Origin: an uncultured Acidaminococcus sp.
GTDB lineage: Bacteria > Bacillota > Negativicutes > Acidaminococcales > Acidaminococcaceae
Length of the DNA stretch: 26,664 bases
Assembly: GCA_905213155.1 (NCBI GenBank)
Contig: CAJMHI010000027.1
Span: forward strand, 1-26,664
Direction of reading: 5' to 3'
The notes under the pieces are model-generated. The model worked only from the letters and a program-made list of their open reading frames with translations. It did no database searches and had not been told where the DNA came from. Both the position numbers and the translations under genes were made by a program. Positions 1-7,361 of the stretch are shown here, in pieces; position 1 is the first letter of the stretch; every line of letters begins with the position of its first letter.

Positions 1-107
1 ACGTGGAACTGATCACCCCGATTGCTATTGAAAAAGGACTGCGGTTTGCTATCCGCGAAGGCGGCCATACGGTAGGCGCCGGCGTAGTAACCGAAATCGA
101 AGGCTAA
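1..107 (+). CDS. tuf: Elongation factor Tu, C-terminal fragment
   Basis: This is the 3' end of a gene cut by the window edge. The frame beginning at base 3 encodes 34 residues and ends at TAA (105-107). The peptide contains GLRFAIREGGHTVGAGVV, the highly conserved end of EF-Tu domain III. EF-Tu is the GTPase that delivers aminoacyl-tRNA to the ribosomal A site. Its place immediately before rpsJ is the ancestral str-S10 arrangement (rpsL-rpsG-fusA-tuf-rpsJ), so fusA probably lies upstream, which I cannot see. A hairpin terminator follows about 30 nt after the stop. Confidence 0.95.
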   Translation, partial: VELITPIAIEKGLRFAIREGGHTVGAGVVTEIEG

Positions 108-136
108 TTTCCACTGGTCTGATTTTTAGAAAGCCC

Positions 137-169
137 ATATGAGGGGCGCTAAAGCCCCTCATATTCTTT
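137..169 (+). terminator. Terminator or attenuator after tuf
   Basis: A perfect 11-bp inverted repeat, ATATGAGGGGC (137-147) and GCCCCTCATAT (154-164), encloses a 6-nt loop and is followed by TCTTTATG. The U-tract is short, so termination may be partial and allow read-through from tuf into the S10 cluster. I see no convincing separate sigma-A promoter between it and rpsJ. Confidence 0.75.
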
Positions 170-185
170 ATGTGTAGGGCCCGCG

Positions 186-290
186 ATGAAGCAGAAGATG
201 GCTTCTGACCCTGCGGCAAAGAAGGGAACTTCTGCTGAGTATGTCCGTTCTAAGAAACGCGGCGAATGGAGGAAACAAAACAATGGCTAA
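186..290 (+). CDS. Possible 34-codon leader ORF overlapping the rpsJ start
   Basis: An open frame from ATG 186 to TAA 288-290 would encode a 34-residue Lys/Arg-rich peptide that starts MKQKMASDPAAKKGTSAEY. It runs through both hairpins of the spacer, and its stop overlaps the rpsJ ATG (283-285), a geometry that allows translational coupling. Against it, the upstream Shine-Dalgarno is poor (only TAGGGC around 175-180), the ORF is very short, and I recognise no family. It could be a regulatory leader peptide or a chance frame. I record it because the frame stays open across the whole transcribed spacer. Confidence 0.22.
   Translation: MKQKMASDPAAKKGTSAEYVRSKKRGEWRKQNNG
191..235 (+). promoter_or_regulatory. 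Alternative hairpins in the rpsJ leader
   Basis: Two small hairpins sit side by side: CAGAAG-ATGG-CTTCTG (192-207) and AGAAG-GGAA-CTTCT (220-233). The left arm GCAGAAG (191-197) can instead pair perfectly with CTTCTGC (229-235), excluding both small hairpins. Mutually exclusive pairing in the leader of a ribosomal protein operon is typical of autoregulatory or attenuation RNAs. Function here is inferred from base pairing only. Confidence 0.4.
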
Positions 291-594
291 AACCCAAAAA
301 ATCCGTATACGTTTAAAAGCGTACGATTACAAGGCGTTGGATCAAAGTGCTACTAAAATTGTAGAGACGGCGAAACGTACTGGCGCTCAGGTGTCCGGTC
401 CGATTCCCCTGCCTACAGAAAAGAACATCTATACGATTCTGCGTTCCCCTCACGTGAACAAAGATTCCCGTGAGCAGTTCGAAATGAGAACCCACAAAAG
501 ATTGGTTGACATTTTGGAACCTACAGCTAAGACGATCGATGCACTGACTCGCTTGGATCTTCCTGCTGGTGTAGATATTGAGATCAAAGCGTAA
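283..594 (+). CDS. rpsJ: 30S ribosomal protein S10
   Basis: Encodes 103 residues, the normal S10 size, beginning MAKTQKIRIRLKAYDYKALD. S10 lies in the 30S head and, as NusE, also takes part in transcription antitermination. I chose ATG 283 because GGAGG (268-272) precedes it at normal spacing and conserved S10 sequence begins there. The in-frame ATG at 241 would add 14 unrelated residues and has no ribosome binding site. It is the first gene of the S10 section, and rplC follows after 12 nt with its ribosome binding site overlapping the rpsJ stop region (TAAGGAGG). Confidence 0.97.
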   Translation: MAKTQKIRIRLKAYDYKALDQSATKIVETAKRTGAQVSGPIPLPTEKNIYTILRSPHVNKDSREQFEMRTHKRLVDILEPTAKTIDALTRLDLPAGVDIEIKA

Positions 595-606
595 GGAGGT
601 GCGACA

Positions 607-1266
607 ATGATAAAAGGAATCCTGGGTAAAAAACTAGGTATGACCCAAATCTTTGAAGCGGATGGTACGCTGGTTCCCGTAACGGTTGTCGAAGCAGGAC
701 CTTGCGTTGTACTGCAAAACAAAACCGAAGAAAACGACGGTTATAACGCAGTGCAAATCGGCTTTGGGGAAATCAAGGAAAAACATGTCAATAAGCCAAT
801 GAAAGGTTTCTTTGACAAAGTTGGTCAGACTCCTGTAAAGGTAGTCAGAGAACTTCGTCTGGATCAACCTTCTGATTATAAAATCGGCGACAAGATTATG
901 GCTGATGTTTTTGCAGCCGGAGATCTGATTGACGCAATCGGCGTTTCCCGCGGTAAAGGGTTTGCTGGTACGATTAAACGTCATAACTTTGCACGGGGAC
1001 CTATGAAACATGGGTCTAAATCCCATCGTGAACCTGGTTCCAATGGGCCTATGCATTCTGGTCCTGGCGGCCGTGTCATTAAAGGCAAAAAACTGCCTGG
1101 CCGTATGGGCGGAATCAGTGCAACGGTAGAACGTTTGACTGTTGCCAAAGTAGATAAGGACCGTAACCTGATTATGGTGAAAGGGTCCGTACCCGGTGCC
1201 GCTGGTACCTTCCTGGTGCTGCGTAATACCGTTCGTCCGAACGTTGTCAAAGCAGCAAAGAAATAA
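607..1266 (+). CDS. rplC: 50S ribosomal protein L3
   Basis: Encodes 219 residues. The N-terminus GILGKKLGMTQIF (4-16) is the L3 signature, and the extended loop RGPMKHGSKSHREPGS (130-145) is the segment that reaches the peptidyl-transferase centre. L3 is an early assembly protein of 23S rRNA domain VI. The ATG start follows AAGGAGG at good spacing. It is second in the S10 operon order rpsJ-rplC-rplD-rplW-rplB, as in most bacteria. The neighbouring alternative frames are shadows of this gene. Confidence 0.97.
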   Translation: MIKGILGKKLGMTQIFEADGTLVPVTVVEAGPCVVLQNKTEENDGYNAVQIGFGEIKEKHVNKPMKGFFDKVGQTPVKVVRELRLDQPSDYKIGDKIMADVFAAGDLIDAIGVSRGKGFAGTIKRHNFARGPMKHGSKSHREPGSNGPMHSGPGGRVIKGKKLPGRMGGISATVERLTVAKVDKDRNLIMVKGSVPGAAGTFLVLRNTVRPNVVKAAKK

Positions 1267-1291
1267 GTTAATACGAAAGGAGGGCGTTTCA

Positions 1292-1921
1292 ATGCCGAAA
1301 GTAGCAGTTTATGATAAGACCGGCAAACAGACCGGTGAAGAAATAGAATTGATGGACAGTGTGTTTGGCGTCGTTTTTAATGAAGCGGTAGTCCATCAGG
1401 CTGTTGTTATGCAGCAAGCCAACGAACGGCAGGGCACCCATGCCACCAAAACTCGCGGAATGGTTCGCGGCGGTGGACGTAAACCCTGGAAACAAAAAGG
1501 CACGGGCCGTGCCCGGGCAGGTTCTGTCCGTTCCCCTCTGTGGGTAGGCGGCGGCACCATTTTTGGGCCCCATCCCCGGAGCCATGCCTTGGAAATGCCT
1601 CGTAAGGCGAGACGCTTGGCAATTCGCTGTGCATTAAGCAGCAAGGTTGCTGATGGCAGCCTGGTTGTGGTAGATGGTCTGCACTTTGAAGAAGTTAAAA
1701 CCAAAAATGCGGTAGCTATGCTGAGTGGCTTTGAAGCAACAGGTAAAAAAGCTCTGCTGATTACCGATGGTGAAAACGAGAATGTGGAAAAATCTTCTCG
1801 CAACATTGAGAAAGTAAAGGCCCTTTCCAATGATTCTTTAAACGTTTGCGATATTTTAAACGCTGAAAAAATCTTGCTGGCTAAAGATGCCGTAGCTAGA
1901 ATTGAGGAGGTGCTCGCATAA
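1292..1921 (+). CDS. rplD: 50S ribosomal protein L4
   Basis: Encodes 209 residues of the L4/L1e family. The extended loop (about residues 50-95, with RGGGRKPWKQKGTGRARAGS) lines the polypeptide exit tunnel. ATG 1292 is preceded by AAAGGAGGG, and the upstream in-frame extension to 1196 lies inside rplC and is not L4-like. The stop TAA (1919-1921) shares its last base with the rplW ATG, so L4 and L23 are probably translationally coupled. In E. coli L4 represses its own operon through the S10 leader. Whether that happens here cannot be seen. Confidence 0.97.
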   Translation: MPKVAVYDKTGKQTGEEIELMDSVFGVVFNEAVVHQAVVMQQANERQGTHATKTRGMVRGGGRKPWKQKGTGRARAGSVRSPLWVGGGTIFGPHPRSHALEMPRKARRLAIRCALSSKVADGSLVVVDGLHFEEVKTKNAVAMLSGFEATGKKALLITDGENENVEKSSRNIEKVKALSNDSLNVCDILNAEKILLAKDAVARIEEVLA

Positions 1922-2211
1922 TGGCTGCTAATCCTCGCGATATTATCATCAGACCCATTGTGACTGAAAAAACATCCGATATGATGAAGGACAACAAATA
2001 TACGTTCCAAGTTGCTATGGGCGCTAACAAGACGGAAATCCGTCAAGCAGTAGAAGCTATCTTCAATGTAAAGGTAGTCAATGTGAACACTATCCGGGTA
2101 CTGGGTAAAACCAAACGGATGGGAAGATTTGAAGGCAAGCGTTCCGACTATAAGAAAGCAATTGTAAAACTGGCTGAAGGTAATACAATTCCGCTCTTCG
2201 AAGGAATGTAA
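1921..2211 (+). CDS. rplW: 50S ribosomal protein L23
   Basis: Encodes 96 residues typical of L23, with the family segment IIRPIVTEKTSDMM near the N-terminus and VKVVNVNTIRVLGKTKRMG in the middle. L23 sits at the tunnel exit and is the docking site for trigger factor and SRP. The ATG overlaps the rplD stop by one base, and the Shine-Dalgarno GAGGAGG lies within the end of rplD. Length and position are both standard. Confidence 0.96.
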   Translation: MAANPRDIIIRPIVTEKTSDMMKDNKYTFQVAMGANKTEIRQAVEAIFNVKVVNVNTIRVLGKTKRMGRFEGKRSDYKKAIVKLAEGNTIPLFEGM

Positions 2212-2232
2212 TTCGTCTAAGGAGGTCAAAAC

Positions 2233-3063
2233 ATGGCTATTAAAAGCTTTAATCCGTATTCTCCTTCCCGGCGGAACATGACCGTGTCCACCTTTGAAGA
2301 GATCACTACGGACAAGCCCCATCGCCCTCTGGTTGTTAAATTAAACCAGCATGCTGGACGAAACTTTACCGGTAAGACTACGGTTCGTCATCAGGGCGGC
2401 GGTCATAAAAGACAGTATCGTATCATTGATTTCAAACGGAATAAAGACAGTGTACCGGCTAAAGTCGCTACCATTGAGTACGATCCGAACCGCAGCGCTA
2501 ACATTGCCTTACTGCATTATGCTGATGGCGAAAAACGCTACATTCTGGCTCCTCAGGGACTGAAAGTCGGGGATGTAGTGGTAAGTGGCCCGCAGGCTGA
2601 TATTAAAGTCGGCAATGCACTGCCCTTAACGAATATTCCTCTTGGTACAATGATCCATAACGTGGAAATGAAGATCGGCAAAGGCGGGCAGCTGGGTCGC
2701 AGCGCTGGCGCTGGTATTCAACTTATGGCTAAAGAAGGCAGTTATGCACTGCTGCGTCTTCCTTCCGGGGAATTGCGCCAGGTACATATTTTCTGCCGTG
2801 CTACCATTGGGCAAATCGGCAATCTGGATCATGAGAACCAGAACTTGGGTAAAGCCGGCCGGTCTCGGTGGCTGGGCGTTCGTCCTGCTAACCGTGGCGT
2901 GGCAATGAACCCGAACGACCATCCGCATGGTGGCGGTGAAGGACATTCTCCTGTTGGACGTAAGCGTCCTGTGACTCCTTGGGGCAAGAGCGCTTTTGGT
3001 ACCCGTACCCGGAAGAACAAAAAAGCGTCCACCAGACTGATTCTGAAACGCAGAACGAAATAA
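2233..3063 (+). CDS. rplB: 50S ribosomal protein L2
   Basis: Encodes 276 residues. The near-universal segment NPNDHPHGGGEG (about 226-237) contains the histidine region placed near the peptidyl-transferase centre, and HSPVGRKRPVTPWG follows. L2 is needed for subunit association and peptidyl transfer. It starts at ATG after AAGGAGG with a 21-nt gap from rplW. The long basic C-terminal tail is normal for L2. Confidence 0.98.
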   Translation: MAIKSFNPYSPSRRNMTVSTFEEITTDKPHRPLVVKLNQHAGRNFTGKTTVRHQGGGHKRQYRIIDFKRNKDSVPAKVATIEYDPNRSANIALLHYADGEKRYILAPQGLKVGDVVVSGPQADIKVGNALPLTNIPLGTMIHNVEMKIGKGGQLGRSAGAGIQLMAKEGSYALLRLPSGELRQVHIFCRATIGQIGNLDHENQNLGKAGRSRWLGVRPANRGVAMNPNDHPHGGGEGHSPVGRKRPVTPWGKSAFGTRTRKNKKASTRLILKRRTK

Positions 3064-3091
3064 TAGAGCTTGTTGAAAGGAGGCATACAGA

Positions 3092-3370
3092 GTGTCCAGA
3101 TCCGTTAAGAAGGGACCTTATGTCCAAGCTAGTCTGCTGAAAAAGATTGAGGCGTTGAACGCCGCCCAGGAAAAGAAAGTTGTAAAAACCTGGTCCCGGA
3201 GTTCCACCATTCTCCCCGAATTTTTGGGGCACACCATTGCCGTTCATGATGGCAGAAAACATGTGCCTGTATATATTACCGAAGATATGGTCGGCCATAA
3301 ACTAGGTGAGTTCGCTCCCACTCGTCTGTTTAGAGGCCATGGTGACAAGGCCGCAGAAGTGGCGAAATAA
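3092..3370 (+). CDS. rpsS: 30S ribosomal protein S19
   Basis: Encodes 92 residues beginning (V/M)SRSVKKGPYV, the conserved S19 start, with the HNGRKHVPVYIT-like segment present as HDGRKHVPVYITEDMVGHKLGEF. S19 lies in the 30S head near the A-site finger. The start codon is GTG at 3092 after AAAGGAGG. It sits between rplB and rplV as expected. Confidence 0.97.
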   Translation: MSRSVKKGPYVQASLLKKIEALNAAQEKKVVKTWSRSSTILPEFLGHTIAVHDGRKHVPVYITEDMVGHKLGEFAPTRLFRGHGDKAAEVAK

Positions 3371-3392
3371 TAGGGGAAGGAGGATAACATAG

Positions 3393-3728
3393 ATGGAAGA
3401 AGCTAAAGCAGTTGCCAAATATATCCGCATCGCACCGCGTAAGTTGCGTATCGTGATCAATCTGATCCGTGGCAAATCCGTAAGCGAAGCCTTTGCAATC
3501 CTTAAATTTACCCCTAAGGTTGGTTCTGAGGTCATTGAAAAAGTTCTCCGCTCTGCCGTGGCGAACGCTGAGCATAATTTCGATATGAACGTTGACAAGC
3601 TGGTCGTGTCCGGTGCTTTTGTTGATCAGGGTCCGACTTTGAAGAGAATCCATCCCCGCTCTCGTGGGCAGGCCTTCAAAATCCTGAAACGTTCCAGCCA
3701 TGTAACGGTGGCTGTTTCCGAAAAATAA
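3393..3728 (+). CDS. rplV: 50S ribosomal protein L22
   Basis: Encodes 111 residues with the L22 features YIRIAPRKLRIVINLIRGK near the N-terminus and a C-terminal beta-hairpin segment (GPTLKRIHPRSRGQAFKI) that lines the exit tunnel and is a known site of macrolide-resistance mutations. The ATG follows GAAGGAGG. Length is typical, with gaps of 22 nt from rpsS and 29 nt to rpsC. Confidence 0.97.
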   Translation: MEEAKAVAKYIRIAPRKLRIVINLIRGKSVSEAFAILKFTPKVGSEVIEKVLRSAVANAEHNFDMNVDKLVVSGAFVDQGPTLKRIHPRSRGQAFKILKRSSHVTVAVSEK

Positions 3729-3757
3729 GCATCCTTAACAGAAGGAGGGATTGAATA

Positions 3758-4435
3758 GTGGGTCAGAAAGTTAATCCACATGGTTTCAGAGTGGGCGTAA
3801 TCGATGATTGGGATTCCAAATGGTTCGCCGACAAAGACTATCAAAAGAATCTGCTAGAAGATATCAAGATTCGTAATTTTATTAAAGAAAAACAATTCCA
3901 GGCTGGGATCAGCCGTGTCCTGATCGAACGGACAGAACAAAAAATGCGTATCAGCATTTATACAGCTAAACCTGGTATCGTCATCGGCCGGCAGGGCAGC
4001 AATATTGAACTCTTGAAAAAAGACCTGAGCAAGATGACTGGCAGCAAGCTGGATATCAATATTATCGAAGTGAAACAACCGGATATGGACGCAACCTTGG
4101 TGGCAGAAAATGTTGCCTCCCAGTTGGAACGCCGGATTGCTTTCCGTCGTGCTATGAAGCAGTGCGTAGGCCGTACTATGCGTTTGGGCGCCAAAGGAAT
4201 TAAGATTACTTGTGCTGGTCGTCTGGGCGGTGCGGAAATTGCCCGTAGTGAAAGCTACCGTGACGGCAGTATCCCCCTGCATACCTTGCGTGCCAATATT
4301 GATTATGGAACTGCCGAAGCCCATACTACGTATGGCCGGATCGGCGTTAAAGTTTGGATCTACAAAGGCGAAGTGCTGCCGACTAAAAGCGTGAAGAAGG
4401 AAACTCCTGAAGCGCAAGAAGGAGGGGCGAAATAA
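3758..4435 (+). CDS. rpsC: 30S ribosomal protein S3
   Basis: Encodes 225 residues starting at GTG with MGQKVNPHGFRVGV, the S3 signature. A type II KH domain is recognisable by GIVIGRQG (73-80), and the C-terminal S3 domain follows (SESYRDGSIPLHTLRANIDYG). S3 forms part of the mRNA entry channel. The stop TAA (4433-4435) overlaps the rplP ATG by one base. A short acidic/basic tail follows the core. Confidence 0.98.
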   Translation: MGQKVNPHGFRVGVIDDWDSKWFADKDYQKNLLEDIKIRNFIKEKQFQAGISRVLIERTEQKMRISIYTAKPGIVIGRQGSNIELLKKDLSKMTGSKLDINIIEVKQPDMDATLVAENVASQLERRIAFRRAMKQCVGRTMRLGAKGIKITCAGRLGGAEIARSESYRDGSIPLHTLRANIDYGTAEAHTTYGRIGVKVWIYKGEVLPTKSVKKETPEAQEGGAK

Positions 4436-4893
4436 TGTTATTACCGAAGAGAGTACTGCACCGTAAACAACACAGAGGCCGTATGAAAGGCCGTGCAATG
4501 CGCGGGAACCGGGTAGCTCATGGCGAGTATGGCCTGGTAGCTTTAGAACCCTCCTGGATCACCAACCGGCAGATTGAAGCTGCTCGTATTGCCATGACCC
4601 GGTATATCAAACGTGGCGGGCAAGTATGGATTCAGATTTTCCCTGACAAGCCAGTTACCGCAAAAGCTGCTGGTAGTCGTATGGGTAGTGGTAAAGGTTC
4701 TCCTGAGTATTGGGTTGCTGTCGTCAGACCCGGCCGTGTGCTGTTTGAAATGGCTGGCGTTACGGAAGATATTGCAAAAGAAGCTATGCGTTTGGCTGGC
4801 AACAAACTGCCGATCAAGACACGTTTCGTTACCAAAGCTCAGTTGGATGCCGAAGTCACCGCGCGTGAAAATGGAGTAGGTGGTGAAGCTTAA
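4435..4893 (+). CDS. rplP: 50S ribosomal protein L16
   Basis: Encodes 152 residues, slightly longer than the common 137-144, with a short C-terminal extension (ARENGVGGEA). It begins MLLPKRVLHRKQHRGRMKG, as L16 proteins do, and contains GSGKGSPEYWVAVV. L16 organises the A-site tRNA region and 5S rRNA contact. Start and stop are both one-base overlaps (TAATG) with rpsC and rpmC, which suggests tight coupling of S3, L16 and L29. Confidence 0.97.
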   Translation: MLLPKRVLHRKQHRGRMKGRAMRGNRVAHGEYGLVALEPSWITNRQIEAARIAMTRYIKRGGQVWIQIFPDKPVTAKAAGSRMGSGKGSPEYWVAVVRPGRVLFEMAGVTEDIAKEAMRLAGNKLPIKTRFVTKAQLDAEVTARENGVGGEA

Positions 4894-5087
4894 TGAAAAC
4901 TAACGAAATCAGAGAAATGTCTGCTGCTGACCTGGATAGCAAGCTGGCAGGCTTAAAAGACGATCTTTTTAATCTGCGTTTTCAAATGGCAACCGGACAA
5001 CTGGATAACCCCATGAAAATCCGGGAAGTCAAAAAATCCATTGCCCAGATCAAAACGATCCAACGGGAACGCGAACTTAACGCTTAA
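4893..5087 (+). CDS. rpmC: 50S ribosomal protein L29
   Basis: Encodes 64 residues with the two-helix L29 pattern: EIREMSAADLDSKLAGLKDDLFNLRFQMATGQLDNP split around the conserved LFNLRFQ and GQL(D/E)NP elements. L29 lies next to L23 at the tunnel exit. Its ATG overlaps the rplP stop. A 34-nt gap with its own AGGAGG separates it from rpsQ. Confidence 0.96.
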   Translation: MKTNEIREMSAADLDSKLAGLKDDLFNLRFQMATGQLDNPMKIREVKKSIAQIKTIQRERELNA

Positions 5088-5121
5088 TTCAGGGTACCCT
5101 GCGCGAAGGAGGAAAATATCC

Positions 5122-5382
5122 GTGGCTGAAGAGAGAAACTTACGTGTTACGCGTACCGGTAAAGTGGTAAGTGACAAAATGCAGAAAACTGTGGTTGTCG
5201 CTATTGAACGCCTGGTTCAACATCCCCTTTACAAAAAAGGCGTAATGCATACGATTAAATTAAAAGCTCATGACGAAAACAATGACGCACATATTGGCGA
5301 TACGGTAAAAATTACACAAACCCGTCCGTTGTCCAAAGATAAATGCTGGCGTGTTGTTGAAATCGTAGAACGGGCAAAATAA
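5122..5382 (+). CDS. rpsQ: 30S ribosomal protein S17
   Basis: Encodes 86 residues of an OB-fold 16S rRNA-binding protein, with TRTGKVVSDKMQKTVVVAIE and the ending RPLSKDKCWRVVEIVERAK typical of S17. I chose GTG 5122 because GAAGGAGG (5105-5112) precedes it and S17 homology starts there. The frame is open upstream to 5041, but that part overlaps rpmC and is not S17-like. It is the last gene of the classical S10 operon. Confidence 0.96.
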   Translation: MAEERNLRVTRTGKVVSDKMQKTVVVAIERLVQHPLYKKGVMHTIKLKAHDENNDAHIGDTVKITQTRPLSKDKCWRVVEIVERAK

Positions 5383-5391
5383 GGTTAAACT

Positions 5392-5408
5392 GCTAAGCAT
5401 AGCTTGGC
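5392..5408 (+). promoter_or_regulatory. Hairpin at the S10/spc junction
   Basis: GCTAAGC (5392-5398) and GCTTGGC (5402-5408) can form a 7-bp stem with one G:U pair and an ATA loop. It lies in the 40-nt rpsQ-rplN gap, directly before the rplN Shine-Dalgarno (GGGAGG, 5411-5416). No U-tract follows, so it is not a terminator. A role in mRNA processing or translational control is possible but unproven. Confidence 0.35.
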
Positions 5409-5422
5409 AAGGGAGGTAAACC

Positions 5423-5791
5423 ATGATTCAACAGCAGACAGTGCTGAATGTTGGGGACAATACCGGCGCCAAAAAGATTATGTGCATCCGTGTGCTGGGC
5501 GGTTCCTATCGTAAATACGCCAATATTGGGGACATTATTGTGGCTTCTGTTAAGGATGCTACACCCGGTGGCGTTGTCCAAAAAGGCGAAGTAGTAAAGG
5601 CCGTTGTAGTGCGTTCTGTAAAAGGCACACGCCGTCCGGATGGATCTTATATCCGTTTTGATGAGAATGCGGCCGTTCTGATCAAAGACGACAAGACCCC
5701 TCGTGGTACTCGTATCTTTGGGCCTGTTGCCCGGGAACTCCGTGAAAAAGACTTCATGAAGATCATTTCCCTGGCACCTGAAGTTCTTTAA
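5423..5791 (+). CDS. rplN: 50S ribosomal protein L14
   Basis: Encodes 122 residues, the invariant L14 length. It starts MIQQQTVLNVGDNTGAKKIM and ends with the conserved RELREKDFMKIISLAPEVL. L14 is a beta-barrel at the 30S-50S interface (bridges B5/B8) and the docking site of the silencing factor RsfS. The ATG follows GGGAGG. It opens the spc section. Confidence 0.98.
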   Translation: MIQQQTVLNVGDNTGAKKIMCIRVLGGSYRKYANIGDIIVASVKDATPGGVVQKGEVVKAVVVRSVKGTRRPDGSYIRFDENAAVLIKDDKTPRGTRIFGPVARELREKDFMKIISLAPEVL

Positions 5792-5809
5792 ACAGGAGGT
5801 GTTGCAGAA

Positions 5810-6139
5810 ATGACGGAAGCCGTAAATTTGCACGTGAAAAAGGGCGATACGGTTATCGTATTGGCCGGTAAAGATAAAGGCAAGCAAGGTAAAATTCTGG
5901 CTGCTTTCCCTAAAAAAGGAAGAGTGACGGTGGAAGGCGTTAACGAAGTGAAGCGTCATACCAAACCTTCCCAAAGCAATCCGCAGGGTGGCATTATTAC
6001 CAAGGAAGCGCCGATCAGTTCTTCTAACGTAATGCTGGTATGCCCTACCTGCAAGAAACCAACCCGCATTAAAAAAGTAGCGCAAGGTGAAAAGTTTGTA
6101 AGAGCCTGCGTAAAGTGCGGAGAAGTCATCGATAAATAA
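5810..6139 (+). CDS. rplX: 50S ribosomal protein L24, zinc-finger form
   Basis: Encodes 109 residues. The KOW motif region (HVKKGDTVIVLAGKDKGKQG, about 8-27) marks L24, an assembly initiator on 23S rRNA near the tunnel exit. The C-terminal part carries two CxxC pairs, C78/C81 and C100/C103 (CPTCKK...CVKCGEV), which would form a zinc ribbon. Some bacterial L24 proteins have this and others, such as the B. subtilis one, have lost the cysteines. The start is ATG after ACAGGAGG. Confidence 0.96.
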   Translation: MTEAVNLHVKKGDTVIVLAGKDKGKQGKILAAFPKKGRVTVEGVNEVKRHTKPSQSNPQGGIITKEAPISSSNVMLVCPTCKKPTRIKKVAQGEKFVRACVKCGEVIDK

Positions 6140-6162
6140 TCTTTGGGAAAGGAGGAAACAGG

Positions 6163-6705
6163 ATGGCAACTAGATTGCAAGAAAAATATACTACTGATGC
6201 CGTAAAAGGCCTCATGGAAAAGTTTAATTATAAAAATGTCAACGAAATTCCTAAACTGGAAAAAGTTGTTTTGAATATTGGCTGCGGCGAAGCAACCACT
6301 AATAGCAAAGCCATTGAATCGGCGGTTGCGGATATGACCATGATTGCTGGACAAAAGCCGGTCATTACCAAAGCAAAAAAATCTATTGCTGCATTTAAAC
6401 TGCGTGAAGGAATGCCCATCGGCGTAAAAGTAACCCTGCGGGGAAGCCGGATGTATGAATTCCTGGATAAATTCATGAATATTGCCCTGCCGCGCGTGCG
6501 TGATTTCAGAGGGGTGAACCCTAAATCCTTTGATGGCCGTGGCAACTACTCCATCGGACTGAAAGAACAATTGATCTTTCCGGAAATTGACTACGATAAA
6601 GTCGACAAGGTCCGCGGCATGGACGTGATTATTGTTACGACTGCCAAAACCGATGAAGAAGGCAGAGAACTGCTGAGACTTCTGGGTATGCCATTTGGGG
6701 CATAA
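6163..6705 (+). CDS. rplE: 50S ribosomal protein L5
   Basis: Encodes 180 residues with the L5 pattern IPKLEKVVLNIGCGEA, the PVITKAKKSIAAFKLREGMPIG segment and RGMDVIIVTTAKTDEEGREL near the end. L5 binds 5S rRNA and contacts the P-site tRNA and S13. The ATG follows AAAGGAGG. Length matches the usual 179-180. Confidence 0.97.
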   Translation: MATRLQEKYTTDAVKGLMEKFNYKNVNEIPKLEKVVLNIGCGEATTNSKAIESAVADMTMIAGQKPVITKAKKSIAAFKLREGMPIGVKVTLRGSRMYEFLDKFMNIALPRVRDFRGVNPKSFDGRGNYSIGLKEQLIFPEIDYDKVDKVRGMDVIIVTTAKTDEEGRELLRLLGMPFGA

Positions 6706-6716
6706 GGAGGAAAATC

Positions 6717-6902
6717 GTGGCAAAAACCGCATTAGTTGAAAAATGGAAGAAAGAACCGAAATTCAAGGTTCGTCAATATAATCGCTGCAAAATTTGTGGC
6801 AGACCGCACGCTTATATGCGTAAATTCGGCATTTGCCGTATTTGCTTCCGGAAGTACGCTTATGAAGGAGCGATTCCCGGCGTGACGAAAGCCAGCTGGT
6901 AA
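6717..6902 (+). CDS. rpsZ: 30S ribosomal protein S14, zinc-binding type Z
   Basis: Encodes 61 residues, the short zinc form of S14. It carries C24-x2-C27 and C40-x2-C43 (CKICGRPHAYMRKFGICRIC), which bind one zinc, and ends GxxPGVxKASW as expected. S14 is in the 30S head and is among the last assembled. The start codon is GTG at 6717 after AAGGAGG. Some annotation pipelines name this form rpsN. No long zinc-free paralog is visible in the window. Confidence 0.97.
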   Translation: MAKTALVEKWKKEPKFKVRQYNRCKICGRPHAYMRKFGICRICFRKYAYEGAIPGVTKASW

Positions 6903-6932
6903 GAGCGGAAAAAGGAAGGAGGGCTTTTGTAA

Positions 6933-7331
6933 ATGACTATGACTGATCCGATCGCCGATATGCTTACGAGAATTCGTAATGCTAACTCGGTTCATCACGA
7001 TAAAGTTGAAATCCCCTGCTCCAAGATTAAAACTGCCATTGCAGAAATTCTGAAGAGCGAAGGATTTATTAAAAATTTTGAAGTCGTTGCCGGTGAACAT
7101 CAGGATGTGATCCGCCTGCAGCTGAAATACGGTCCTAATAAGGAACAAGTTATTTCCGGCATTAAACGTATCTCCAAACCCGGATTGCGGGTATATACCC
7201 AAAAAGACCAGCTGCCTCGCGTGCTTGGCGGTTTGGGCATTGCCGTAGTTTCCACCTCCAAGGGCATGATGACTGATAAAGCTGCCCGGAAAGCGGGACT
7301 GGGCGGCGAAGTAATCGCTTACGTTTGGTAA
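6933..7331 (+). CDS. rpsH: 30S ribosomal protein S8
   Basis: Encodes 132 residues with MTDPIADMLTRIRNAN at the start and the C-terminal STSKGMMTDKAARKAGLGGEVIAYVW block in shortened form typical of S8. S8 is a primary binder of 16S rRNA helix 21 and in E. coli represses the spc operon. I chose ATG 6933 over ATG 6939 because the GGAGG (around 6917-6921) is better spaced for it. Only two residues are affected. Confidence 0.97.
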   Translation: MTMTDPIADMLTRIRNANSVHHDKVEIPCSKIKTAIAEILKSEGFIKNFEVVAGEHQDVIRLQLKYGPNKEQVISGIKRISKPGLRVYTQKDQLPRVLGGLGIAVVSTSKGMMTDKAARKAGLGGEVIAYVW

Positions 7332-7361
7332 GATAATCCCAAGGACCGGAGGTGCTTATAA

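Noticed and set aside
241..282. N-terminal extension of S10 from ATG 241
   Set aside because: No Shine-Dalgarno before 241, whereas GGAGG precedes ATG 283 where S10 homology begins.
1396..2322. 308-codon open frame on the minus strand
   Set aside because: It lies entirely antisense to rplD and rplW, has no ribosome binding site of note and no family resemblance. It is a shadow of strong codon bias.
5393..6169. 258-codon minus-strand frame across rplN and rplX
   Set aside because: Antisense to two certain ribosomal protein genes and no plausible start signals.
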